Shown in pieces: positions 21,846 to 32,269 of a stretch of 64,000 nucleotides of DNA (position 1 is its first letter; the number at the start of each line of letters is the position of its first letter). Under the pieces are notes generated by a model, which saw nothing but the letters and a program-made list of their open reading frames with translations, did not search any database and was not told the origin of the DNA. The stretch is from Siphonodentalium dalli (Eukaryota > Mollusca > Scaphopoda > Gadilida > Siphonodentaliidae), in assembly GCA_032622095.1 (NCBI GenBank), contig CP136064.1:250420484-250484483 (forward strand), written 5' to 3'. Both the position numbers and the translations under genes were made by a program.

Positions 21846-22324
21846 AGGTACTCAATCCGATAAAACTCCTCTCAATTACTATTTCAATGGCTTCGGGGTC
21901 AAAAATATTTGATTCGAGTCGAGGAAGTCACCCATCAAAGCTCAGATTTGTTAGATATCGATTTTAGAAATCTATTATTTTTCATTATTGGGAATACTTT
22001 CTGGCCCAGAACTCAGTCAAAATTGCGTTATTATTACCACTTGATTTTAGAGTTATCCATCCTTGTCTGTTTGAACAGTGTTTTGGTGTACACATCTCGA
22101 GCAGGATACGAAATTGACGGCAATTATTAGTACTCATCTCGAGAACATAACAAATTTCAAAAATCAATATCTAATAACTCTGAGCTTTGTTTGATGGGTT
22201 CCTCGATTCGAATCAAATATTTTTTACCCCCAAAGCCAAAGAAATAGTAATATAGGACCCTCTGATCGGATTGTTGTTGTTGGAATCTGTTGAGATGGGG
22301 ACCCTCTGTTCGGATTGAGTACCT
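21846..22324 (+). mobile_element. Family A-related MITE, 479 bp, sharing TTAA
   Basis: It starts immediately after the TTAA (21842-21845) that ends the preceding family A element and closes at TTAA 22325-22328. Its ends are a better inverted repeat (AGGTACTCAATCCGA and TCGGATTGAGTACCT). The copy at 52620-53096 is the same variant in the opposite orientation. Confidence 0.85.
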
Positions 22325-22410
22325 TTAAGCTCGAGTTCAGAATTGTAAGTTGCAAGCATACCACAACATCGTCATTTAAAAAACAATTTTCTTTTCATTT
22401 AAACACGAAG

Positions 22411-22643
22411 GTGTCAGAGTTTCTGGTTGGGTCTGTTCGATTGTGCAACGCCGTATAAAAAGAATAGCGCCGCTGAATGGTGCTGGAGTTATAATAACGC
22501 CTTGAACCCTGTGACGTGGACAAACTTCATCCAGAACCCACCAAAAGCAGACAATTGTGCGAGAGTTCAGCAGCCCGGATATACATGGAAGTCAAAACAA
22601 TGCAAGACGATGACAGAGTCTGTTCTATGCCAACAATCGACTG
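22411..22643 (+). CDS. Lectin gene exon 3: CTLD-1, second half
   Basis: The exon follows the acceptor AACACGAAG and has phases 2 in and 1 out, completing a Leu codon with exon 2. It encodes CQSFWLGLFDC, the CTLD W-x-G-L core strand, then a Trp-rich loop, DNCARV, WKSKQC and ESVLCQQ. These match the second, third and fourth conserved Cys of the fold. The calcium and sugar motifs EPN or QPD and WND are not present (NPPKADNC and WKSKQC stand there), so classical mannose or galactose binding is doubtful. The donor is GACTG|GTAGGA. Extra Cys at DC and EWC may form an additional disulfide. Confidence 0.8.
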
Positions 22644-23340
22644 GTAGGATTAGATAAAATATAATAGAAGATAAAATAAGTTGTCGTTACAGTATTTAGT
22701 CATTGGCCATACACGAATGCTGCTATATTTAGACAGTGATTATAAGCTTACATACTGAGTTGTGCCATTTTGATCAGTTGATCTCTTGTCAATTAAGCCA
22801 GATCTATGGTGCTTCGACGTCGAAATTTTCCAAAATTATCTCTGTGTTTCTATGAATCCAGAAAAAAATAAACGGACTACCTATACTTTTTGTGGCTTAT
22901 TTTCAAATTATCTTTCATGCTGCTTCTTTTCCTGAATTTCCAGTGAAATACAAGAACGCGTATGTTTACACTTTTGGGTCAAATATAGGTAAAATTTGAC
23001 AAAAATCAGCCCAAATAAGGACGAAAACAGGCATTTTAAAAATCGCAGCCATGTGACATATTTTCAGGTTGCTACCTGTTATTGTTGCAACACATTCCAA
23101 AATAGAGTTTTATGAACAAAAAAAGGTCATAAATCAGTTTGAAAATAGGCATATACGTCTATTAGACCTGAAGTTTTGCTATGGCTGAAGCCCAACCATG
23201 GCTGACGAATCTTAAATACATGACAAAATCTAGGTTGTGCTAAATAGCTTTTGTAATAGTGTAACGATGCCTAAAATTTATTTAGAATAAACACGAGGCC
23301 GATGTCAAGCAATTACATAAAAATAAAATAAAGTGTGATT
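22644..23340. other. Intron 3, left part: no recognised feature
   Basis: AT-rich non-coding DNA up to the dispersed repeat at 23341. Confidence 0.5.
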
Positions 23341-23800
23341 AAACGGACATGGCTCATTCGAACCTCCACATTTTTTTCCACGTAATTTTGAGCGCAGGAT
23401 ACGATACATGTAGGTCGATACATAACCGAACTATTGATATACCGGCTTCATATTGCTCAGAAGAAAAAAAAAACACTTGCCAAAGTCACAGCCATTTTTC
23501 AACTTTTCGCCAGAAGTCTCACAAACGCTCTTTATTGCTACCATATCAGGAATAGAGTACCACGGAACATTCTTTTCTGTTCCATGTCGTGCAAGTGGCT
23601 GTTTTGTGTTTGGGACCCAAACACCCCGTGTTCACAGTTGTGTTTTTCATTACTTCAATGCGTCTTTTTGGGTTACAGAATGCTCATAGAAAGGTACTTC
23701 AGATATTTATCGACCTATTTCGATACTGAGAAAAATTCAAAAGCGAATAATATTATATGTATTTTGGAGCGCAAACTGCCATGTGGCTTTAAATATATTA
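23341..23800 (+). repeat. Dispersed repeat, second copy of 8539-8945
   Basis: Same order as at 8539: GGACATGGCTCATTCGAAC, CTATTGATATACCGGCTTCATA, TGCCAAAGTCACAGCCATTTTTC, TGTTCCATGTCGTGCAA, TATTTATCGACCTATTTCGATACTGAG and TTTTGGAGCGCAAAC. Open frames inside are non-coding shadows. Confidence 0.8.
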
Positions 23801-23869
23801 ATTTTAAATGTTTGGCGATTCACATCGTTTATGGATAAAGAGCTGGACCATGTCGCAAATGTGTTTATA

Positions 23870-24064
23870 TCATTCTCAAGATGAATATAAATTTCAGTTG
23901 ATCAACTGCATTATTAAAGGTCTGATTATTGTCATTTATTTCTGCAAAGAGACGCTCGTTTAGATTTTGTTTTATACAAATGGGGGCATATCATAATGAA
24001 ATGTTCTTCTGTTTCCATCACTCTATATAATACCACATTTTTGGCAAATTATATCATCACCAGC
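23870..24064 (-). pseudogene. LINE C-terminal relic
   Basis: Minus-strand translation shows ICQKCG, HFIMICP and, in a shifted frame, LNERLFAEINDNNQTFNN. This resembles the C-terminal C-x2-C ... H-F-x-x-x-CP-x-Y domain of Jockey/CR1-type LINEs. It has stops and frameshifts. Confidence 0.45.
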
Positions 24065-24525
24065 AAGCCTGAGTTTAGTGTGCCTGTAATTTCAGAATGA
24101 GCTCCACAGGGGTGAATTTAGTGACGCTATCCCACAGAGCGGGCTAGCATAACTAAATTCACCCTATGGGGAACTCATTCTGCTTAGGCCTCATCTTCTT
24201 TGGAAAGTTTCTTTATTATCAAATTTCTATAGAAACTTCTTCACATAGACTCTTTCTTTTTTAGTTTAGTTTCTCTATATCCCCAAATTGGCAGACGACG
24301 TTTTGCATAATCAGGGTTCCCAATGGGTGTACATCACAATATTCACCATTTGCATGGGAACTTCAGTCTGAGTCTATGTCTCCCATAGCAGATGAGGCCA
24401 TGATGCAGATTGGGGTCCCCATAGTGTGAATTTGGTGATGCTAGCCCGATGTGTGGGATAGCATCACCAAATTTACCCTCTGGGGACCTCATTCTGTAAA
24501 TGACAGGCACACTAAACTCGGGCTT
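24065..24525. mobile_element. Family E foldback MITE, 461 bp, two palindromic ends
   Basis: The outer ends AAGCCTGAGTTTAGTGTGCC and GGCACACTAAACTCGGGCTT are inverted repeats. Just inside each is its own palindrome, 24090-24180 and 24405-24500, built on AGAATGAGGTCCCCAGAGGG and GTGAATTTAGTGATGCTA arms. It repeats the two-hairpin layout of family D with unrelated sequence. Confidence 0.8.
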
Positions 24526-24559
24526 GATTCCCAGGAACTGTAGGTTGTTTATTGAAGTC

Positions 24560-24790
24560 GACCTTTGTCAATTTTTAAACCATTAATGTGAGTGTGCAGA
24601 AATCGACCACATCGTGTATTTTATATTTATCCACCGCTCACTAACTATATTGCCCACATAAAGCCTGCCTAATAAACGTCAAGGTATCTTTATTAGGTCA
24701 ACGTAGCTTTATTAGGTTAGTACGACTTTCATGACGTAATTGTATATGCAAATTGCGCAGGTAACTAGGGACCTCAACTGACCTAAATGA
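24560..24790 (+). repeat. Dispersed repeat shared with 52285-52440
   Basis: TTTATCCACCGCTCA, CCTAATAAACG, GGTCAACGTAGCTTTATTAGGT and TATGCAAAT...GCGCA occur in the same order at both sites. The CTTTATTAGGTCA phrase is repeated several times within each. Confidence 0.65.
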
Positions 24791-24949
24791 CGTCATTGTG
24801 ATTTTGGAACGTTTTTATCGTACAAAATTCAACGCAATTGATACAAAATTCGTAAACGGATATGTGTTTTCGTTCTAAAACATCTGTAAACCATTAGCTA
24901 AAGTCCAGCCTAGAATGACTATTAAAAAATCCAACGAACTACGTCATTA

Positions 24950-25040
24950 ACAGGGGGGGGGGTCGGAAAAAAATTACAGGATACAAGGACCGGGTGGGTG
25001 GGTGTCTCCGAGCCCGGAATGCAGATTTTTTCTGATGTCA
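24950..25040 (+). repeat. Family F G-rich repeat, copy 3
   Basis: AACAGGGGGGGGGGTCGG, an A-run, CAGGATACAAGGACC, then GGGTGGGTGGGTGTCTCCGAGCCCGG. Confidence 0.7.
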
Positions 25041-26104
25041 TGCAATTTTTTTTCCAAAATCATTTCTAAGACAAATTACAGCTTCAAAATGAATTGAAAC
25101 AATCAGATTCATATAGTAGTGCATGATATAGGTCAACATGACCGCTTTCGCAGATTGCTGCTTTCAGCGGTCAAGTCGCTCTGTATAGATTTACTGGGTG
25201 TTTGCAATTAGGGACATAGAGAATAGTTTCTCAACTTTAATAAGTGAATAAAATTGTAAACAAGAATATTTCATCACAGTGAGTGATAACTTGTACACAT
25301 TAGCTCATTGTATTAAAATATTGCCGACCGAAGCGAGAAAATCAAAGACGGCCACCATTTTAGTAATAAAAAATTTCTCTGATAGGAACCGGAAGCGGAA
25401 CTAAAGGTTGAACTCAATCGAAACAGTGACATTTGGTGCTCTGTTTATCCTGTGAAATATATTGTAAGCTCAATATTCTGAAGAGAAATAATTTATTTTG
25501 CCCCTAATATATGTGACAATTTATCAAAAGACCCGATTTACGGACATTTCGTTCCGGAATTTATTTATTCCGCCATTTTACATTACCATCTGTTGCAGAC
25601 GTCACGCATGCGCAGACCGTACAATTTAATACTTTACAATTTCGAGGAAGTATTTTTCTAATAAAACACGATGAAATAACTAAATACATTTCCTATTGTA
25701 TGAAAATCCGGGTTCTGTAACAGAATAAAGTTAAGAGCTACCCACGGAACACAGAAATTTCATTCTAGCGGTCGTATAATTTACGTTATTTGTTGCGCCA
25801 GGTGACCGGGCGCAAACCCCCAGTACTTTATAACGACACTACACTGAACGTAGAAGGATACGCACTACGTTCATGACTGAACTATGCATGATATAGCCCT
25901 ATACAAGTGATGGGGGCTCTATATTTAATTTTTTTGTCCACAATTTCTCCCTTTAACAGTTGAAACCATGGGGTGGGTACGGGTTTGGTCGAGGAAAAAA
26001 ATTCATTCTCATCTTTTCTCATAGTTTATCATGGCTTTTTAACTTATTATACAGAGGTTACCTGCGTTTTTTTGAGAGAATACCGGAAGTATCTCATGAG
26101 TGGT
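25041..26104. other. Intron 3, middle: no recognised feature
   Basis: No gene or clear repeat seen. A short imperfect inverted segment around CGCAGATTGCTGCTTTCAGC at 25150 is not convincing. Confidence 0.5.
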
Positions 26105-26180
26105 CACAGTGAGATACTGGAATCATCACAAGTGGCCTTTAGGCCATGACCCCGAGTGATGATTCCAGTATCTCACTGTG
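26105..26180. repeat. Hairpin, ~25-bp arms
   Basis: CACAGTGAGATACTGGAATC pairs with GATTCCAGTATCTCACTGTG, with AGTGGCCTTTAGGCCA near the tip. Nearby TACCGGAAGTATCTCATGAG hints at a longer ancestral arm. Confidence 0.85.
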
Positions 26181-26469
26181 ATCGTTAATTCCGATATTCA
26201 CTAAAAACACGAATGTTTTCTTTTTATTATATGCGCTATTTACTAAAATAGATCGAGGAATTAATTCAAAATGTATGACCCATTAATTAGATTGATTTAC
26301 TGTAAAAAAGCCGAAAAACCGTTGGCCTCATTTGTTTATATTAATGATATCAGTCAAGATATTGAATAAACGATAAATACAGTGACCACGTGGTCGAAGT
26401 ACATGGTCGATGTCGATAAATGACTACAGTGACTTAAGTCACATAATAACGTGTTGTTCACTGATTGGA

Positions 26470-27040
26470 TCACTAAAAGGCTCCAGATTCAATCTCAGAG
26501 CATCTAATATTCAAAATTTTCCGGGGGAGGCCTCCTGACACGCTCCCATACTTCCCCCTCAACCTTTGGCCTTTTTTATGAGAGCTACCCGCCACTCGCC
26601 TATATAATGATTTTAAGGGGAGCTCCTCATTGCTCATCAGTGATTTCCCACATGGAGACAAACGGATCCAAGGGGGGCGCCCCCCCCCTATTTTCGCCAG
26701 AGCAAGGATTTGTTTGCGAGGTGATCCTGGCACCATTTGTATCGGGCACCCGAAGATTCCGCACTGAATATTGCTAACGCGCATGCAAATACAGCAGTTT
26801 ACATGTTTACATTACTCAAACGTATAGTTTTTTTAAATGTGGGTTGAAATGACTTCAATTTGGTATTCCACGATATGACCGTATAGCCACGCAAGGGGCG
26901 AATCCAACATCCCGAGATGAAGGTCCGCGGGGTATTTTTCGCCATGCAGAGCAAGCAATTTCTGCGACATTTTATATCGGAGAATATCTCGCGCGGCGCC
27001 AAGTTTTGTGCGCCCGAAGTTTCAACACTGAATATTTCTA
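26470..27040 (-). repeat. Unresolved repeat-like block
   Basis: The phrase GGGCACCCGAAGATTCCGCA-CTGAATATT near 26745 recurs as GTGCGCCCGAAGTTTCAACACTGAATATT near 27010, so two related ~250-bp units seem to be present. The minus-strand open frames 26473-26784 and 26799-27002 have no recognised domain, and the first crosses C-runs. Confidence 0.35.
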
Positions 27041-27537
27041 TATTCTGAAAGTGGAGTCAAAATTTAGACAATTCCATCTTTATGTAAAGAACGAATGAAT
27101 GATTAACATGAGTGGTCTACAGTGCACTCTATAGGTTATACAATGTAGTCCGATCAACGCCCGGACTATAAAACGCACTGGTGGCATATCACCGTAAAGA
27201 TATTATCTAAAGGCACATACGCCATACTACTATGGTATACATGTACCGTATACATATAGTATATTTTCGAATTATATTATAGAAATACATTGCTGGTTCG
27301 TTTCCAATGGTATATATATGCATGGCATTTAAAATTGGTTATATCTTCCATCACATGTTGTGGCACCCTAATTGGACCGAATGTGTGATAACAAGACATC
27401 TTCAGGTCACGACATATACGCATCTTCCATTGCTTAATAAAAAAAAGTTTGACTCGAGTCCTTCAAAGCATCGGTTTCCATGTGTCCTTATCGTCATTAG
27501 TCAGCTGATTGACTGAACATATATTTATTCATTACTT
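27041..27537. other. Unresolved intronic DNA
   Basis: No feature supported; the open frame at 27307-27516 has no domain or splice context. Confidence 0.45.
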
Positions 27538-27665
27538 ACGGTCCCGGTGGGTGTCCCAGACCTGGGTGGAAAAAACTTACGCTCCCGGGGTGGTGGGTCC
27601 CCAAAACTGAAAAACACAAAATTTCCACCTTGTATCCTGAATTTTTTTCCTGACCCCCCCTGTCA
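27538..27665 (-). repeat. Family F G-rich repeat, copy 4
   Basis: GGTCCCGGTGGGTGTCCC, CTCCCGGGGTGGTGGGTCCCC, CCTTGTATCCTGAATTTTTTTCC and a C-run ending CTGTCATTAATG. It is the reverse of the copy at 24950, down to the CATTAA flank. Confidence 0.7.
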
Positions 27666-28036
27666 TTAATGCTAGTTTGCTCGACCTAATAAATGTAAGG
27701 GCGTCATAAAGATTGTAAAACTGAGGAAAATGACAGATTTACTTTACAAAAACCAAGTTTTGTGCGATGGATAAATAAAATATGTAGCTAATGTTGACGC
27801 CTAAACTGCTTATGTCCGCTCTGGGGATTTGGCATCTATTGGACACGGCTGGAACGGTATGGTTTAAAGATAACGGACGCCACCATATTCAGGAACGGGG
27901 TCGGACGAGAGAGATAATGATTGTCCAAAAAAATTGTCGTCGTCGATTTCCACCAGACTTATATATATGTCAGATAAATGGAGTCACGGAATCAATATTC
28001 GTGTTCATTGCTTCAAATGCGCTTGCTTCAGTGAAC
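27666..28036. other. Unresolved intronic DNA
   Basis: The plus-strand open frame 27791-28177 runs into the family E foldback and has no domain, so it is not called. Confidence 0.45.
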
Positions 28037-28254
28037 GTGTCTGTCATTTTCAGAATGAGGTCCCCAGAGGGTGAATTTAGATATGCTACCCCGAATAGCG
28101 GGCTAGCATCACCAAATTCAGCCTCTGGGGACCTCATTCTGCTTACACCTCAGCAGAATGAGGTTCCCAGAGGGTGAATTTTGTGATGCTAGCCTGCTAT
28201 GCGGGGTAGCATCACAAATTCACCCTCTGGGAACCTCATTCTGCAAATGACACA
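28037..28254. mobile_element. Family E foldback, short copy with two palindromes
   Basis: Ends GTGTCTGTCATTTTCAGAAT and ATTCTGCAAATGACACAC. Two palindromes in a row (28050-28142 and 28152-28246) share AGAATGAGG-TCCCAGAGGGTGAA arms with loops GAATAGC and TGCTATG. Same family as 24065-24525 but without the outer AAGCCTGAG ends and central spacer. Confidence 0.8.
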
Positions 28255-28592
28255 CACACTATTGTGAATAAATTCTCATTTCTTATCGAAATAGCCATGC
28301 ATCGATCGGAATGGCACATTGATATGTCAGATTAACTTAGATCAAACTTGAAAATCGGTTATAGCATTATTATAAGAACATATCGATATAATATCGGGGC
28401 CAGCCACCCCAAACCACTCACTCCAAAAAAATAAATATCAAAATTAATTGATAGAAGCGTTTTAGGAAGGTGTCTTTGGTTCATATGTATTATTTTATAA
28501 CCAGGAAACTATATAAAACGTATTTAGGAAGAGATAATCCATCCTTAAAGACAGATTATGGACTTGTTCGGGTGAGTTTATAGTTGAAGTTA
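28255..28592 (+). repeat. Dispersed repeat forming the family D target
   Basis: 28435-28560 (TTAATTGATAGAAGCG ... AGAGATAATCCATCCTTAAAG) has diverged copies at 31675-31795 (plus) and 31262-31380 (minus). The right part matches the reverse of 16490-16560. Confidence 0.65.
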
Positions 28593-29055
28593 TATGTGAC
28601 CCGCCATATCAAATCCAGTCGGAAGTCGGGAGTTTTTTACCCTGTGCCAATGCATTCTCTTATATATGCGAGTCGACCATAGGTCGCCTCGCATATATAA
28701 GAGAATGCATTGGCTTAACAATTTTTTATCATGTTTTTTAAATAAATGTTTCTTACAATTTTTAGGACATAAAATAAAACAACATCCATTACCCTGCAGG
28801 GAGCCCCACACATATATAGAAGCACATAGAAGAGTGTCGTCTGCTCATGTTTGTCTGGGGCTCTGTATGGGTGAAATTATAAAATTGTTAAAGAATACAT
28901 GAACAAATTATTAAAATTGTACAAAATTGTTAGGCCAATGCATTCTCTTATATATGCGAGGCGACCTATGGTCGACTCGCATATATAAGAGAATGCATTG
29001 GCACAGGGTAAAAAAATCCCGACTTCCGAATGGATTTGATATGGCGGGTCACATA
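28593..29055 (+). mobile_element. Family D MITE, 463 bp, TA-flanked, two hairpins
   Basis: Terminal inverted repeats TATGTGACCCGCCATATCAA ... are flanked by TA (28591-28592 and 29056-29057). The unoccupied paralogue at 16365-16620 reads AAGTTAGTACTC where this reads AAGT-TA-[element]-TA-GTACTC. Inside are two 69-nt palindromes (28646-28714, 28934-29002). The centre carries ACCCTGCAGGGAGCCCCACA and CTGGGGCTCTGTATGGGTG. No coding capacity. Confidence 0.9.
28646..29002. repeat. Palindrome module P, pair 2
   Basis: Hairpins 28646-28714 and 28934-29002 each fold into a ~33-bp stem with a three-base loop and one T/C mismatch near the tip. CCCTGTG and CACAGGG bracket the pair, next to TA on both sides. 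Confidence 0.9.
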
Positions 29056-29417
29056 TAGTACTCTGGCGCTATGCCAACCTGGGGAATGTAGCATTCTACT
29101 AACATCGCCGAAAAGTTCAAAGAAATCAACCATACCGCTCCATAGAAAACATCGTCTGAACTACGCCCAATTGTAAATATTTACATATCGATTCGGGACG
29201 CAACTATCGGCGATAATCGAACACAAATGATTTCGCCATCGAGAGTTATTGCATTTAATTAATGTATAAGAATTATGTGTGTATTCTCAATTTGGATTAA
29301 TATTCGTAACAAATAACTACTTTCAGAAAGATTATTCTCAATTTCTGTCTGATCACCATACCTGAGTGTTTCACATCACTTTAAGTGCATGGACATGTAA
29401 CTCGTTATTGCTTTCAG
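29056..29417. other. Intron 3, right end
   Basis: 29058-29175 is the right half of the dispersed repeat described at 16365-16620. The rest ends in the acceptor TTATTGCTTTCAG. Confidence 0.6.
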
Positions 29418-29684
29418 GTAACTGTGAATATGACGGACCATTTAACAACGAAAGTGGGTTAAATTTGCTGAACATCTCTGTCCAGCCATTTGTCGCCGAT
29501 TGCCAGGAACACTGCTCCACCTTCAGTAACACACAGCTACAGGAATGCTGGGGTATAGGATATGATAGCTCGTCTGAGAACTGCATTTTATATGACGGAA
29601 ACTCTTCGACTTACTTCAATGATATCACTAACATAGCAGTATCAGTCAGCCAGCATACGTTCTGGATAAAGAAATGCTATGACG
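29418..29684 (+). CDS. Lectin gene exon 4: PAN/apple-like domain
   Basis: This 267-bp exon is symmetric, phase 1 in and 1 out. It completes a Gly codon with exon 3 and begins NCEYDGPFNNESG. The cysteine pattern (NC near the start, then DCQEHC, ECWGIGYDSSSENC, ending KKCYD) fits a PAN/apple-type domain, in which C-x3-C is followed by C-x-x-x-x-Y-x-x-x-x-x-x-C. Several N-x-S/T sequons (NES, NIS, NSS) suggest an extracellular glycosylated domain. The donor is TATGACG|GTAAGG. Its placement between two CTLDs supports a mosaic receptor. The domain call rests on spacing, not a profile score. Confidence 0.7.
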
Positions 29685-30849
29685 GTAAGGGGAGAGAACT
29701 TAATTAAAGATCTACGACGGACACCTTGCAAATAAGTAAGAATTTCCCAAGCAGACAACTGAAGCAGAGTCAATTTCCCCTAGCTTACCGGGGGGGGGGG
29801 ACCCACCCACCCCCGCGTCCTAATTTTTTTCCGTTTTCGGCAGTTTTTTTCCGACCATTTTTGGACACCCATCCCCTTTTAACACTAAAACAGAGATTTG
29901 CAGGGGGGGGGGGAGATTCACTGTAAACAGCTGTATATGAATTTCTGTGCATACTATTTGTCATGCATGTTAACATTGACATGTATATATAGGAACGAGT
30001 CATTTTGGGGTCATTCGGCCAAAAAAACCATGTCTGCCAGCGGCAATCTTGGATTTCAAAATTCAATCCATTAGCATGGGCTACAGGCTATACTGTTTGA
30101 CTGATCACCATGACATTTTTCATTTATGTTAATATTGACATTCTAAGGTGTTTTAAAAGCCAAGCTAATTGCAAAAACAGTCAAAAAGAATTGCAGGAAA
30201 ACAAATTTGAATTGCGGAAAACAAAAATGTTGGTCCCATCGACCACCCACCCACCCACCCGGCATACATGCCCGGAAATCCCCACATGAGCTTACCAGAC
30301 AAAAGAGAATGAAAAGTACTTGGAATGATCACCGTCATTCATAACAAACAGGCATCGTGAAAGTCAACATATCAACCATACCATAGTTTCGTCTTTACAA
30401 TTAGACTAACTCTGTTTGCCATTGGAAATGTCCCTACACCGGTACCATTATAAAAGTGAACATGTTGATGTTTATATGGCGCAAAAATGTTAGTTGACTA
30501 GTTCGACGATCGATGACACAATTTTTCGAAAGTGGAACAATTTCGTTCGTCATTTTTTCGAAAAAAAATTGAAGCGTCTATTGTTTACATGTTACAAGTA
30601 CAGTGCTGCCCATTTCAATTTGGAGAAATGGTATTCCGTTCCACCGAATGCATGCATGTGTTCATACATATAGTCGTTTATAGTATGCACTTATTGACTG
30701 CATTGTGTGAAATAGCAAGAACTATATTCACGAGGCGTCCACGGATTATTTCGTGTTTATTGACTCGAAACGCGTGAAGCATTACCGTTGGTCGCCATTG
30801 TTTTAGTTTACACCAGACATGCAGATGGCTCGTTAAAATAGTTCCGGCT
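29685..30849. other. Intron 4, left part, with a family F repeat
   Basis: 29785-29917 is family F copy 5 (G-run, GACCCACCCACCCCC, T-runs, CCCATCCCC and a second G-run). CCACCCACCCACCCACCC occurs near 30242. The remainder is unresolved. Confidence 0.55.
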
Positions 30850-31260
30850 CTTAATTAAGTATGTAAATCAATCGCCGAGTGTCGGGTAAATATCTGGCCC
30901 CTCGGGTGAGATTTCCCCATACCCACATCCCAGGTCATGATCGAACATTTTTCTCCCAACCCAAGAGCCTCATTATGATGGTTTGCTTTCAGTAGGTTCA
31001 TAACGGTACATCTTGGGAGACAACTGATGCCATGCATATATTCGTGATTATCGTGAATGATTTCGGTATATATACCAAAGGTATATACTGGAAAAACAAA
31101 GCGCGTTACCCGCGCGAGAGGGTTAATACGTTTGAGTGAAATTGACATGGCTACGTCATAACTTTGCACCTGCAATAATTCCGATAAACGCGCGTATTGA
31201 TATGAAGTTAATGGAATTAAGTTTATGCCTCTCCAGATGCGTGTGTAAACCACTGTATAT
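30850..31260 (-). other. Unrecognised 132-codon minus-strand open frame
   Basis: 30855-31253 is open on the minus strand, ending at a stop near 30855. Its product has no domain I recognise, two clustered Cys and no hydrophobic segment. The segment near 31230-31262 (CCAGATGCG-TAAACCACTGTATATT) recurs at 31986-32012, so at least its start lies in repeat DNA. I do not call it a gene with confidence. Confidence 0.2.
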
Positions 31261-32119
31261 TAAAGATGGATTATCTCTTTAAATAACAAATTTTAAATAG
31301 TTGCGTGGGTATAAAATAATAGATATGAACTGAAGACCTATGTCCGGAAAAGCTTCTATCAATTAATATTGATTTTATTTCGAATATTAAATCGGGCCCA
31401 TTTATGTTACTATTTTTAGAACCGACCATTCGGATGAGACAGTATTGCGATATAGAGCACTGGGCTGTTCCTACGGCTACGCAACGAATGTCAAATGTCA
31501 CAAATTGGTTGTTTGTACTGTTTTGTTCCACAGATATAAGCGATAATGAGTATAATTAACGTTTATTTGTGACAAAATTGCACAATATAATTTCTGGTCT
31601 CTGTTAACAGTAACCACTATTGTTCGTTAGCTGAACAAACACACCTTTTTAGACCAGAAAATATTCGAAATAAAATTAATATTAATCGATAGAAGCATTT
31701 CCGGACAGGAGTCTTCGATTCAAATCTAATATTTTATACCCCGGTAACTATATAATACATGTTTACAAAGAGATAATCCACCTTTAAATGATGGCGAAAC
31801 AAGCGACGGAAGCGAAAATTGTCGAACTCATCGAACATGAACACAAGAGATCCTTCACAAATGACGAATGAAATAGTTCCACAGTTGTCATTGTTACAAT
31901 AACTCGTCGAACTGTCAAACTAACAAGTTTCTCTCATACAAACATGTTCACTTGTCTAATGGTAATGGAGTCCCGTTTATGCCAATCCAGATGCGTAAAC
32001 CACTGTATATTGCATGGCGCAACAAGCGAGAAATGTCGAACGCGTGTGTAAATCGAACCCGAAACATTTTACCCGCTTCTGATAGGTCCTAGACCCGTCA
32101 CGTGCCGGGGGACAATATA
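31261..32119. repeat. Diverged inverted dispersed repeats
   Basis: 31262-31380 (minus) and 31675-31795 (plus) are opposite-orientation copies of the repeat also at 28435-28560 (GAGATAATCCA, TATCAATTAATA-like, GTATAAAATA). Between them nothing is recognised. Confidence 0.55.
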
Positions 32120-32269
32120 CAGTTGTTGCCCGATGTCGAGGGAGACATTGAGATTTGTCACCCGCTCGAGAACGGAATGTCTCCCGAGGAGCACAGCTCC
32201 GAGGGAGACATTCCGTTCTCGAGCGGGTGACAAATCTCGATGTCTCCCGAGAAGAAGGGCAACAACTGT
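32120..32269. repeat. Near-perfect foldback, ~70-bp arms
   Basis: ACAGTTGTTGCCC at 32120 pairs with GGGCAACAACTGT ending at 32269. The arms contain GATTTGTCACCCGCTCGAGA and GGAATGTCTCCCGAG, with GGAGCACAGCTCC at the tip. The open frames at 32133-32690 and 32155-32424 start inside it and are not called genes. Confidence 0.9.

Noticed and set aside
26473-27002. Two minus-strand open frames of 103 and 67 codons
   Set aside because: They cross C-runs and repeat-like sequence, and no domain is recognised.
27791-28177. 128-codon plus-strand open frame
   Set aside because: Its C-terminal third is the family E palindrome; no domain or splice context.
30855-31253. 132-codon minus-strand open frame
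   Set aside because: No domain recognised and its start lies in repeated DNA; kept only as an unresolved entry.
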